A DNA stretch of 64,000 nt from NCBI RefSeq assembly GCF_030433675.1, contig NZ_JAROCB010000004.1, positions 186,001-250,000 on the forward strand, in the 5' to 3' direction. The position numbers and the translations under genes are program-made. The notes beneath the pieces are model-generated. The model was not told the origin of the DNA. It did no database searches and saw nothing but the letters and a program-made list of their open reading frames with translations. The first letter of the stretch is position 1; each line of letters begins with the position of its first letter. Positions 42,841-50,404 of the stretch are shown in pieces. Source of the stretch: Leifsonia virtsii (lineage in GTDB: Bacteria > Actinomycetota > Actinomycetes > Actinomycetales > Microbacteriaceae).

Positions 42841-43616
42841 GACGCCGTCACCGCCTGCAGCGCGCCGACATGGAGTCGCTGGCGCAGCTTCTCGATGCCC
42901 TTGATCGTGACGCGGACCTGCGGAGCATCCAGCACGAGCTCCCCGGTGGCCGGGTGGTGGTGGAACTGGGGCTTCTCGGCGAGGAATCCTTTCTCGACTC
43001 GCTCCGCGAACGGGCGCCACTTGCCGTCACCGCCGCGGTAGATCCAGCGGATCTCCTCGAGCTGCGCGAACAGGCGCTGGGGCCCGGTCGGGATGCCACT
43101 GCGGTTCAGGATCTTCGCGGCGTCGCCGACGGCGTAGTCGCCCTCGGCCGAAGCGATCGCGTTCCATGCGTCCGCTCGGGGCTGCGCCTCGGCGAGCTGC
43201 GCGCGGGTCTCGTCGTGCGCTTCGACCTCTGCCAGCAGCTCGCGGAGCGCGGAAGCGAAGTCGTGCGGCAGGGCTCGCTGCGTCTCGACCGCGTAGGCGC
43301 CGGTGCGATGGATCGATGGGAGGACGTCGTGCGTGACCCACCGCTTGAAGGCGCGCGCCTGGGGAACGCGAGAGCGAAGGATGCCCGAGAAGAGGCCGGC
43401 CTCCGAGATGATGCTCACGGTCTGCTCGCCGCCAGGGGTCCGCAGATTGTGCGGAGCCTTCTCGTCGTTGTCGAGGTTGCGGGTGAGGTCGCGCGCCTCT
43501 CGGTAGCCGAGCGCACGGGCGACGTCCGAGGCGACGAACCAGGGTTCATCGTCGATGACGATCACGCGGAGATCCACCCCCTCGCGACGGAAGATGCTAA
43601 TGTCGGTGCTGCTCAA
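42837..43616 (-). CDS. Phage antirepressor (BRO-N + KilAC)
   Basis: 259 residues from TTG 43616, nine bases after AAAGGA. The N-terminal BRO domain is VIVIDDEPWFVASDVARALGYREARDLTRNLDNDEKAPHNLRTPGGEQTVSIISEAGLFSGILRSRVPQARAFKRWVTHDVLPSIHRTGAYA. The C-terminal KilAC-type domain is DYAVGDAAKILNRSGIPTGPQRLFAQLEEIRWIYRGGDGKWRP. Antirepressors of this layout lift repression by CI-like repressors and so favour the lytic cycle. It is the third gene of the early operon. Confidence 0.9.
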   Translation of the reverse strand: MSSTDISIFRREGVDLRVIVIDDEPWFVASDVARALGYREARDLTRNLDNDEKAPHNLRTPGGEQTVSIISEAGLFSGILRSRVPQARAFKRWVTHDVLPSIHRTGAYAVETQRALPHDFASALRELLAEVEAHDETRAQLAEAQPRADAWNAIASAEGDYAVGDAAKILNRSGIPTGPQRLFAQLEEIRWIYRGGDGKWRPFAERVEKGFLAEKPQFHHHPATGELVLDAPQVRVTIKGIEKLRQRLHVGALQAVTAS

Positions 43617-43639
43617 GGACTTGGTTCCTTTCTCTGATT

Positions 43640-43661
43640 CGCCCCGGTTGCCTCCGGGGCG
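43640..43661. terminator. Hairpin between the 35-residue gene and the antirepressor
   Basis: Stem CGCCCCGG / CCGGGGCG (8 bp), loop TTGCCT, followed on the plus strand by TTTCGGTTT. On the minus strand it sits just before the antirepressor ribosome site, so it may attenuate that gene or stop antisense reading. Confidence 0.5.
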
Positions 43662-43674
43662 TTTCGGTTTGCGG

Positions 43675-43782
43675 CTACGCCGCCTGACGCTCTGACGCGA
43701 TGCGGTCGGTCTCGATCCGGACAGCAATCCGGACGAGCACGCGCGCCGCTGCTCGCAGGCACTCCTCGCGGGTCGGCTTCAT
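43675..43782 (-). CDS. 35-residue early protein
   Basis: ATG 43782 overlaps the stop of the Cro-like gene as ATGA. The product (MKPTREECLRAAARVLVRIAVRIETDRIASERQAA) is one amphipathic helix. The junction is the only support for it. Confidence 0.5.
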   Translation of the reverse strand: MKPTREECLRAAARVLVRIAVRIETDRIASERQAA

Positions 43783-44021
43783 GCCGCGACCCTCTGCTCC
43801 GCCGTCTCGGGCACGACCTCGAATGCCTCGCCGAGCCCGAGTCCGAACGCCTCGCACAGCCCGGCCATGAATGACCCCGACGGCTGCGATCCCGCGTCGA
43901 CACGGCGCAGCGTGCCGCGGTCGACGCCGATGAGCCGCGCCTGCGCCTCTTCGGAGGGGATCATGCGCGTCTCGCGCAGACGAGCGAGGAGTCCGGGGCG
44001 GATACGAATCACACTTGCCAC
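43779..44021 (-). CDS. Cro-like helix-turn-helix regulator
   Basis: About 80 residues from GTG 44021, four bases after GGGAGG; a TTG at 44048 is the longer option. The XRE-type fold is RPGLLARLRETRMIPSEEAQARLIGVDRGTLRRVDAGSQPSGSFMAGLCEAFGLGLGEAFEV. It is divergent from the repressor across 165 bp that hold the repressor promoter and operator-like repeats, so it takes the place of Cro and starts the early operon. Confidence 0.78.
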   Translation of the reverse strand: MASVIRIRPGLLARLRETRMIPSEEAQARLIGVDRGTLRRVDAGSQPSGSFMAGLCEAFGLGLGEAFEVVPETAEQRVAA

Positions 44022-44041
44022 TTCGCCTCCCTTGGTGTCAC

Positions 44042-44167
44042 TTCGCAACGTGATGTAGCGAATCTACACCACAACTGGGGACAGTGGTGCAGAATCTTGC
44101 CACTTGTTGCGAAATCGCCCGCATGCTAGCCGGAGGCGGTTCAGATTCTTTACAGCAGTGTTGCAAA
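44042..44167. promoter_or_regulatory. Immunity switch operators: three GTTGCRAA sites
   Basis: GTTGCGAA occurs on the minus strand at 44042-44049 and on the plus strand at 44106-44113; GTTGCAAA is at 44160-44167. The first two form an inverted pair. The third lies in the repressor promoter spacer, just upstream of its -10 box. Spacing and position suggest binding sites of the repressor or Cro-like protein. Confidence 0.5.
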
Positions 44168-44178
44168 AGTGCTACAGT
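44149..44178 (+). promoter_or_regulatory. Repressor promoter, leaderless
   Basis: TTTACA (44149-44154), 18-base spacer, TACAGT (44173-44178). The predicted transcript start is at the ATG (44186), with no ribosome site, so the repressor mRNA is probably leaderless. Confidence 0.65.
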
Positions 44179-44185
44179 CCGATGC

Positions 44186-44659
44186 ATGACCGATGCGCTC
44201 GTAAGCCATGTCCGACAGGCCACCGGGGGGAAAAGCATTCGCGCCATCGCCGCCGACATCGGCATGACGCACACCACCCTCGGCGCGCACCTGAAGGCGG
44301 ACGTGCCCGACATCTCCACCGTGCTGCGCGTCGCACGCCACTACGGGATGCCGCTCGTGCCTGTCTTCCTCGCCGCGGGCTACATCACAGAGGACGAGGC
44401 GCGCCAGTTCTCGGGGCCGTTCCGCATCGAGGAGATCAGCGACCTCGAGCTGTCGAAGGAGATGCTGAGGCGGGTCGCGGCGGGCAGCGCGAGCGCGGTC
44501 ATCACGCAGCCGCCCTCGGAGGAGCTCATCGACGATGTCCTACGTTCCGTGGAGGATGCACGAGTGCAAGGAACGAAGAGCGATTACGACGTGGCGGCCG
44601 ATGCACGGGCCGACCGCACCCCGGGGGTAGATGGTGACGACGACCGGACTGGATTATGA
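44186..44659 (+). CDS. CI-like phage repressor
   Basis: 157 residues from ATG 44186. The N-terminal helix-turn-helix is VRQATGGKSIRAIAADIGMTHTTLGAHLKADVPDISTVLRVARHYG. The rest (LVPVFLAAGYITEDEARQFSGPFRIEEISDLELSKEMLRRVAAG...) is helical and lacks the Ser/Lys self-cleavage domain of lambda CI. Induction would therefore depend on another factor, and an ImmA-type peptidase gene overlaps its end. This mirrors the ImmR/ImmA pairs of Gram-positive mobile elements. Confidence 0.85.
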   Translation: MTDALVSHVRQATGGKSIRAIAADIGMTHTTLGAHLKADVPDISTVLRVARHYGMPLVPVFLAAGYITEDEARQFSGPFRIEEISDLELSKEMLRRVAAGSASAVITQPPSEELIDDVLRSVEDARVQGTKSDYDVAADARADRTPGVDGDDDRTGL

Positions 44660-45014
44660 CCCGTACGAGCACGCGCGCCGGCTCGGCATCCACGTGGTCT
44701 ACCGCCAACTCCGCACAGGCAACGGGCTCTGGGTGCCGGAGATCCGGACGATCTTCCTGCAGACGAGGATGCGTCTCATCCACGAGCGCTCCGTGCTCGC
44801 ACACGAGCTGGGCCACGCGCTCATGGGCCACCGCGACTCCACGCCACGGCAGGAAATCCAGGCCGACCGTTGGGCGGCCCGCCACCTCATCAACCCCGAC
44901 GAGCTGCGCAGCGCCGCCGCGGCGTCGCCGGACCCGGGCGTCTGGTGTCACGAGCTCAACGTCAGCGCCGACATCCTGGAGCGCTACCTTCGCGACGACA
45001 GGCGCATAGCGTGA
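44631..45014 (+). CDS. ImmA/IrrE-type metallopeptidase
   Basis: 127 residues. The zinc site is HELGH (58-62) with a downstream Glu in QEIQADRWAARHLI. Enzymes of this type cut their partner repressor on DNA damage, here most likely the product of the gene whose 3' end it overlaps by 29 bases. The stop overlaps the integrase GTG as GTGA, so repressor, peptidase and integrase share one transcript. Confidence 0.92.
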   Translation: MVTTTGLDYDPYEHARRLGIHVVYRQLRTGNGLWVPEIRTIFLQTRMRLIHERSVLAHELGHALMGHRDSTPRQEIQADRWAARHLINPDELRSAAAASPDPGVWCHELNVSADILERYLRDDRRIA

Positions 45015-46492
45015 GAGCCGTACCCGCCGCCGCGACACCGCTCCGCGCCGTGCTCTACCTGCGGCAATCCGTCTCGAAAGAGGAGTCCATCTCGCTCGAG
45101 CTGCAGGAAGCGGCCGGGCGCGAGTACTGCGCGCGAATGGGCTACCTCGTCGTCGGTGTCGAGGAAGATCCGGGCATCAGCGGCCGGACATGGAATCGGC
45201 CCGGCGTGCGCAAGGTCATCGACATGGTCGAGACGGGCGCCGCCGAGGTCATCGTGCTCTGGAAGTGGTCACGCCTCTCTCGCGCACGACTTGACTGGGC
45301 CGTCGCCGTCGACAAGGTCGAATCCGCCGGCGGCCGCATCGAGTCAGCCACCGAGTCCGTCGACACGAGCACGGCGACCGGGCGTCTGGCGCGCGGCATG
45401 CTCGCCGAGTTCGCTGCGTTCGAGTCAGAGCGCATCGGGGACGTCTGGAAGGAAACCCACGCCCGGCGGCTCGGCCGCGGCGTCCCCCACTCCGGAACGA
45501 AGCGATTCGGCTACGAGCGCGTAGCGAAGGACACCTACGAGCCCGACCCGGTGACAGGGCCCATTCTGGCGGAGGCGTATCGGCTCTACGTCGAGGAGAG
45601 CTGGGGGTGGACGAAGCTCGTCCGCTGGCTCAACGAGGCGGGCATCCCGACGATCACCGGAGCGCAATGGGATGCTGCGAAGATCCGCTCGGTCATGGAC
45701 GCCGGGTTCGCCGCCGGTGTCCTCGCGATCGGATATCGCTCGGCCGAGGTACGCTACGTCCCCGGAATCCATCCGCCCCTCATCGACTCGGAACTCTGGA
45801 GCGCCTACCGGCGCCGACGGACCGAACGACACAGCTCGAATCGCGCCGCGCCTCAGGCCCGCGCGCTTCTGATCGGCATGATCAAGTGCGGCGACTGCGG
45901 GTCCGGCATGCGCTCGCACGCGCGCGGGCGACGCAACGGGCTACCGCCGACCCCTGGCTACTTCTGCAACGCGGCGCTCCGCTACAAGGACGGCCGCCGT
46001 GGCGTCGGATGCACGCAGCACGGCGCGCACGCTGCCGTCCGCGAGTGGATCGAATCGCTCGCCGACGACATCGACGCCCTCGCGGCCGCGGAGCAGCGCG
46101 TCGCCGAGCGGAAGGTCGCGCGCATCGTTGATGCCGACGCGGTTCGGCGGCGCATCGACAAAGCTCGCGGGAGCCTCGGCGCGCTGACCGTGAAGCTGGT
46201 CGAGGGAAAGATCAGCGACGTTGCCTACGAGGCGGCGGCCGTGCGCCTCCAGGAGGAGATCGACAGGCTGAGTGCAGTGTCGACGCACCACCAGCCGAAC
46301 CCGATCGAAGAGGTAGACGTCCGACGACTCGCCATTCACGTCCGGGACGTTTGGGACGTCGCCACCAATGAGGAGCTGCGCGAGCTGCTCCGCACGGTGA
46401 TCAGCGAGGTGCGGGTGATCCCTCCCGCCGAACGGGCCTCAGGCAAGGGCGTGACTACCTACGAGATAGTGCCCGCCTGGGAGCGCAGTTAA
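45011..46492 (+). CDS. int: Large serine integrase
   Basis: 493 residues from GTG 45011. The resolvase domain (about 10-150) has catalytic Ser20 in YLRQSVSKEESISLELQ, with RLSRARLDWAV and ARGMLAEFAAFESERI. The recombinase domain follows (RRLGRGVPHSGTKRFGYERV..., LNEAGIPTITGAQWDAAKIRSVM). A zinc ribbon (CGDCGSGM...YFCNAA...GVGCTQHG) and a C-terminal coiled coil close it. It joins attP and attB without high-energy cofactors. The stop is directly followed by the rebuilt attP (from 46494), the normal layout. The attB lies in the Rv3235-family gene. Confidence 0.95.
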   Translation: MRAVPAAATPLRAVLYLRQSVSKEESISLELQEAAGREYCARMGYLVVGVEEDPGISGRTWNRPGVRKVIDMVETGAAEVIVLWKWSRLSRARLDWAVAVDKVESAGGRIESATESVDTSTATGRLARGMLAEFAAFESERIGDVWKETHARRLGRGVPHSGTKRFGYERVAKDTYEPDPVTGPILAEAYRLYVEESWGWTKLVRWLNEAGIPTITGAQWDAAKIRSVMDAGFAAGVLAIGYRSAEVRYVPGIHPPLIDSELWSAYRRRRTERHSSNRAAPQARALLIGMIKCGDCGSGMRSHARGRRNGLPPTPGYFCNAALRYKDGRRGVGCTQHGAHAAVREWIESLADDIDALAAAEQRVAERKVARIVDADAVRRRIDKARGSLGALTVKLVEGKISDVAYEAAAVRLQEEIDRLSAVSTHHQPNPIEEVDVRRLAIHVRDVWDVATNEELRELLRTVISEVRVIPPAERASGKGVTTYEIVPAWERS

Positions 46493-46877
46493 CTACCCCC
46501 TTCGTGTATACGACGTCGGACACCCAGCGGGCGACCTGATCGAGCGAGCGTGCGCCGGCCAGGATCTCCACGACGCACCGGGCCAGGGCTGCGCACAGGA
46601 TGGACGGGCTCGGGTCGACCGCATCGGCGAGGTCGGGACCGGGCCGCGGCGGCGCGACACCGTCCGGCCCGAGGGGCGGCACGGGGACGAGCGGAGCCGG
46701 CGAGAGCGAGCGGACGGTCGTTGCGTGGGCGAGGTCGAACTCGGCCTCCGGATGCCCGAGGCGGGGGAGGGCCGCCGCGTCGCGGCCACCGCCTGCTCGG
46801 GGTGTCATCGGGCGTTCGCCGCGCAGCGGGCGGTGGAGGTGGGCGGGGCGGACGGGTGCGGGGGCCAGGTGGTGCAT
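46455..46877 (-). pseudogene. 5' fragment of the Rv3235-family gene, fused in frame to phage sequence
   Basis: ATG 46877 follows AGGAAAG. The Pro-rich N-terminal region leads to the family core (ILCAALARCVVEILAGARSLDQVARWVSD). At the att core (46514-46519) host sequence ends, and the frame runs into phage DNA, adding VVYTKGVVNCAPRRALSRR before a stop at 46455. The C-terminal half is at 5122-5360. Whether the 140-residue hybrid keeps any function is unknown. Confidence 0.85.
46494..46535. other. attR: right prophage-chromosome junction
   Basis: Phage arm 46494-46514 (TACCCCCTTC...ACGAC) is the inverted partner of the attL arm 5363-5383, with 17 of 21 positions matching. The shared core CGTCGG is at 46514-46519; host sequence of the Rv3235-family gene follows from 46517. 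Confidence 0.85.
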
Positions 46878-47025
46878 GTTCTTTCCTAACGTGGAGCGTG
46901 TCGGTCGATCGATGTTCCTCGACCGTGTGGTAGTGCGAGTTCACAGCCAAGCAGTGCGGCCGACGGAAGGTCCAGGGCACGAACGCGTTGTGGATAACTC
47001 GCGTCATCGAGAGCCGGGTCGCGTT

Positions 47026-47031
47026 TAGGAT
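47026..47031 (+). promoter_or_regulatory. Possible -10 box (TAGGAT) for leaderless pdtaS mRNA
   Basis: TAGGAT ends six bases before the GTG at 47038; no ribosome site is visible. Confidence 0.4.
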
Positions 47032-47037
47032 GGTCAG

Positions 47038-48531
47038 GTGTCGACGCTCAGTGATCTCGTCCAGGCCCACGGCCGTTCCTCGGAGGCCGACGTCGAGTGG
47101 CTGCACGGGCTGGTGGGCGACTGGCAGCTGCTGGCCGATCTCGCCTTCGCCGACATCGTGCTCTGGGTGCCGACGGTCGACGACGACTTCGTCGCGGTCG
47201 CCCACGCGCGGCCGTCCTCGGCTGCGACGCTCTTCTACCGCGACTTCGTCGGCCAGCGCATCAAGCCGGAGTGGCGGCAGCAGGTGACCGACGCCTACCG
47301 GTCCAAGCAGATCATCGACACGTCCGCGCCCGACTGGTACGAGGAGACGCCGACGCGCGTGCGGGCGGTCCCGGTCATCCGGCGCCTCTCCGTCCACTCG
47401 CCCGAGACCGCCGACGAGCCGGTGGCGGTCATCACGCGGCACACGAACCTCAGCGAGGCGCGCACTCCCAGCCGCCAGGAGCTGACCTTCAACGAGTGCG
47501 CGAACGACCTCTTCAACATGATCGCGACCGGCGACTTCCCCGACCTCGGCGCTCCTGCCGCTCCGCGTCGCGGCGCCCCGCGCGCGGCCGACGGACTGAT
47601 CCGCCTCGACGTCGACGGCGTCACCACCTTCGCGAGCCCCAACGCCCTGAGCGCCTTCAACCGGATGGGCTTCACCGGCGAACTGGAGGGGGAGTCGCTC
47701 GCGAACGTGACGACCGGCCTGCTCGCCGGCACCATCACGGTGGACGAGTCCCTTCCGCTGGTCGTGACCGGTCGCGCCCCCTGGCGCACCGACATCGAGG
47801 CCCGGGGCGTCACGGTGTCGCTGCGCGCCATCCCGATCCGCAACCGGGGCGAGCGCGTCGGGGCGATCGTGCTCTGCCGCGACGTCTCCGAGCAGCGCCA
47901 CCAGGAGCGCGAGCTGATCACCAAGGATGCGACGATCCGCGAGATCCACCACCGGGTGAAGAACAACCTGCAGACCGTGGCGTCGCTGCTGCGCATCCAG
48001 GCCAGGCGCACGCACTCCGAGGAGGCTCGGGAGGCGCTCAGCCAGGCGATGCGGCGCGTGGCGGCCATCGCGGTCGTGCACGACACGCTCTCGACCGGTC
48101 TCGCCCAGATCGTCGACTTCGACGACGTCTTCGACCGCGTGCTGCTGCTCGTCGCCGAGGTCGCGGCGAGCCACACGACGACGGTGCACCCGAAGAAGTC
48201 GGGCACGTTCGGGCAGCTGCCGTCCGAGTACGCGACACCGCTCGCGCTCGCGCTCACCGAGTTGGTCACGAACGCCGTCGAGCACGGTCTCGCCGGCCGC
48301 GAGGGCGAGGTGGAGATCGTCGCCCGCCGCTCGGACGACTCCCTGACGGTCAAGGTCGTCGACAACGGCTCCGGCCTGCCGGAGGGGAAGGTCGGCAGCG
48401 GGCTCGGCACGCAGATCGTGCGCACCCTCATCCAGGGAGAGCTGGGCGGTGCGATCGACTGGCACACGATGATGGGACAGGGCACCGAGGTGACCATCGA
48501 GGTCCCGCTGCGCTACCTCACCAAGATCTGA
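47038..48531 (+). CDS. pdtaS: Sensor histidine kinase PdtaS
   Basis: 497 residues. The N-terminal GAF-type H_kinase_N domain (TLSDLVQAHGRSSEADVEWLHGLVGDWQLLADL...) is followed by a PAS domain (about 180-285) and a HisKA_2/HWE-type kinase: H-box EIHHRVKNNLQTVASLLRIQARR with His304/305, N-box LALTELVTNAVEHGLAG, and GSGLGTQIVRTL. Its known partner PdtaR is an RNA-binding antiterminator, not encoded in this window. No membrane segment is visible, so it is cytosolic. Placement next to whiB1 matches Rv3220c-Rv3219. Confidence 0.93.
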   Translation: MSTLSDLVQAHGRSSEADVEWLHGLVGDWQLLADLAFADIVLWVPTVDDDFVAVAHARPSSAATLFYRDFVGQRIKPEWRQQVTDAYRSKQIIDTSAPDWYEETPTRVRAVPVIRRLSVHSPETADEPVAVITRHTNLSEARTPSRQELTFNECANDLFNMIATGDFPDLGAPAAPRRGAPRAADGLIRLDVDGVTTFASPNALSAFNRMGFTGELEGESLANVTTGLLAGTITVDESLPLVVTGRAPWRTDIEARGVTVSLRAIPIRNRGERVGAIVLCRDVSEQRHQERELITKDATIREIHHRVKNNLQTVASLLRIQARRTHSEEAREALSQAMRRVAAIAVVHDTLSTGLAQIVDFDDVFDRVLLLVAEVAASHTTTVHPKKSGTFGQLPSEYATPLALALTELVTNAVEHGLAGREGEVEIVARRSDDSLTVKVVDNGSGLPEGKVGSGLGTQIVRTLIQGELGGAIDWHTMMGQGTEVTIEVPLRYLTKI

Positions 48532-48560
48532 TCGTCCGAGGCCGCGCCGGGAACGAAGAA

Positions 48561-48604
48561 GCCGAGGGGCGCTCGGATGCTAGGTGTGTGAGCGCCGCCT
48601 CGGC
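48561..48604. terminator. Hairpin between converging pdtaS and whiB1
   Basis: The stem GCCGAGG-GGCGCTC / GAGCGCC-G-CCTCGGC (14 pairs, one bulged G) has a loop of about 15 bases and no T tract. It may stop transcripts from both sides. Confidence 0.5.
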
Positions 48605-48656
48605 GATGTCGTGCGCGCAGAATTCGGTCCGCGCCGACGGTGGTGCAGCGGGTGGG

Positions 48657-48905
48657 TCAGGAGGCCCGGCGTGCGCGGGCGGCTCGGCGCTTGAGCGCGC
48701 GACGCTCGTCCTCGGACAGGCCGCCCCAGACGCCCGAGTCCTGACCGGTCTCGAGGGCGTACTGCAGGCAGATCTCGGTGACGGTGCAGCGGGCGCAGAC
48801 AGCCTTCGCCTTGTCGATCTGGTCGACCGCCGGGCCGGTGTTGCCGACCGGGAAGAACAGCTCGGGGTCTGCGGTGAGGCAGGCGGCTTTGTCGCGCCAA
48901 TCCAT
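48657..48905 (-). CDS. whiB1: WhiB-family Fe-S regulator, WhiB1 type
   Basis: 82 residues. The four cluster-binding Cys are at 9, 37, 40 and 46 (AACL..., CARCTVTEIC), followed by the GVWGGLSEDERRAL turn and basic helix RRAARARRAS for DNA binding. WhiB1 binds sigma-A and an NO-sensitive [4Fe-4S] cluster and is essential in mycobacteria. Position beside pdtaS supports the WhiB1 assignment. Confidence 0.95.
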   Translation of the reverse strand: MDWRDKAACLTADPELFFPVGNTGPAVDQIDKAKAVCARCTVTEICLQYALETGQDSGVWGGLSEDERRALKRRAARARRAS

Positions 48906-49130
48906 GAAGATGTGCTCCTTGTTTACTGGGTTTCCTGACCCGAGGGGGCCATAGAATGCAGGTAAGCAGCCGGGTTGCAGGGTGCATAGATCCGTGGGGA
49001 ATCAGACCTGCCCACGACCCTGTGAGCGTTAACTCGACCGCTGAATATGCTCCCATAGCGGTTATCCCGAATCAATAGTTTTGTATGGGATAACGCTGAG
49101 AACACGAGCCAGAAACGTCAGGATGCTATA

Positions 49131-49547
49131 GTGCCCGACCCCCAGAGCGCCCCCGCGCGCCCCGCCCTCCTCCTCGTGCTGTCCGTCATCGTCGCGCTCG
49201 AGGCGGCTCTGGCCACGGGCCTCGCGCTGTGGCTGATCTACGAGCTGCTGACGCAGCGGCCCGAGTCCTACCCGTCCGCTGTGGCGCTGACCGTCCTCGT
49301 CGTGCTGGGTGCCGCGTGGGTTGTCGCCACGGTCGTCGGCCTGCTGCGCCGCCGTAGCTGGGCGCGGGCGTCGGCTCTGACGATCCAGATCCTGCAACTG
49401 GCCGTGGCCGTCGGCTGCTTCCAGGGCCTGTTCGCGCGTCCGGACCTCGGCTGGGCGCTGCTCGTCCCGGCCGTCGTGGCCGCTGTGCTGGCCGTTTCCC
49501 GTCCGGTCGTGCGGGCGACCGCGCGCAACACGGAGCAACACGAATAG
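49131..49547 (+). CDS. Four-span membrane protein, unknown
   Basis: 138 residues with four hydrophobic helices (ALLLVLSVIVALEAALATGLALWLIY; AVALTVLVVLGAAWVVATVVGLL; ALTIQILQLAVAVGCFQGL; ALLVPAVVAAVLAVS). It resembles small actinobacterial conserved membrane proteins without known function. Start GTG 49131 overlaps a TATAGT box, so a slightly later start is possible. Confidence 0.75.
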   Translation: MPDPQSAPARPALLLVLSVIVALEAALATGLALWLIYELLTQRPESYPSAVALTVLVVLGAAWVVATVVGLLRRRSWARASALTIQILQLAVAVGCFQGLFARPDLGWALLVPAVVAAVLAVSRPVVRATARNTEQHE

Positions 49548-49576
49548 GACGGATCGGGAAGAAGTCGGAGACTCGG

Positions 49577-50344
49577 ATGGTTATGTCCGACATCGTGACT
49601 GATCTCCCCACCCTCATCGCATCCGCATCCGCTGAGACCATCGAGCGTGCCCGGGAGGGATGGGACGCCTGGCGCTCCTCCCGTCTCGCCGGCGTCACCG
49701 CGCCGACCGGCAACCTCGCGCTGATCGAGACCCGCTGGCTGCAGCCGGGCGACGAGACGACACCGGAGCAGGCGCTCGCGGGTCACCCGGAGACGGTGAC
49801 CGCGACCGAGCTGACGCGGCGCAACCTCGAGACGGGAGAGCCGGAGCGCGGCATCAGGCTGTGGGACGCCCAGTCGCCCGCCATCCGCGATTTCGAGAGC
49901 ATCGACGTCTTCCCCTTCGACCCCAGCTGGGTCGTGGAGGCCACCTTCACGCCGGTCGCCGACGACCGCACCATCCCGTTCGAGCACATCCGGGACAACG
50001 GCCTCACCCGCGACCTGGTGGTCCCGGGCGACATCGCCTTCGAGCGCGACGGCATCGAGTACACGCTGAGCGCGTTCGACGACGACGGGACGCTGCTGCT
50101 CGTCTTCGGCGACCCCAGCAACGGCGCCGACGGCGAGGACGGGACGTACGCGTCCGGCCGTTTCCTGTTCGTGCAGCGCGGAGACGACGACCGTGTGGTC
50201 CTCGACTTCAACCGCGCGTTCGTCCCGCCGTGCGGTTTCTCGGACCAGTACAACTGTCCGCTGCCGCCGCGTAACAACCGCTTCCCCGTCGCGGTCACTG
50301 CGGGGGAGAAGCGCGTACGGTTCGCCGGCGGCGCCCAGCACTGA
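49577..50344 (+). CDS. DUF1684 protein
   Basis: 255 residues. The family signature near the end is clear: FNRAFVPPCGFSDQYNCPLPPRNNRFPVAVTAGEK. Upstream VVPGDIAFERDGIEYTLSAFDDDGTLLLVFGDPSNG agrees. No catalytic function is established; the protein is cytosolic. It lies 30 bases after the membrane protein and 60 before the peptide-binding lipoprotein, so these may be co-transcribed. Confidence 0.88.
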   Translation: MVMSDIVTDLPTLIASASAETIERAREGWDAWRSSRLAGVTAPTGNLALIETRWLQPGDETTPEQALAGHPETVTATELTRRNLETGEPERGIRLWDAQSPAIRDFESIDVFPFDPSWVVEATFTPVADDRTIPFEHIRDNGLTRDLVVPGDIAFERDGIEYTLSAFDDDGTLLLVFGDPSNGADGEDGTYASGRFLFVQRGDDDRVVLDFNRAFVPPCGFSDQYNCPLPPRNNRFPVAVTAGEKRVRFAGGAQH

Positions 50345-50404
50345 GCGGAGCGCGCGCACCCGCGCCCGCCGCATCCCATCCCCCCACAGCACTGGAGAAC
50401 CACG

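Larger units (their letters stand above)
5361..46516. mobile_element. Complete-looking siphovirus-type prophage, about 41.2 kb
   Basis: It runs from attL to attR and contains a full set of packaging, head, tail, lysis, recombination, replication and immunity genes plus a serine integrase. No gene shows an obvious frameshift or truncation other than the expected tail-chaperone shift. The interrupted host gene and matching half-sites set both ends to within the 6-base shared core. The prophage looks potentially inducible, but this cannot be shown from sequence alone. Confidence 0.93.

Noticed and set aside
5374-46503. GAAGGGGGTA near both prophage ends taken as the direct att core
   Set aside because: The two copies are in opposite orientation, which simple integration cannot produce. 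They are the outer parts of the two attP arms; the true shared core is CGTCGG.
5361-46516. tRNA gene as integration site
   Set aside because: No tRNA is seen at either end; the integrase is a serine recombinase and the target is the Rv3235-family gene.
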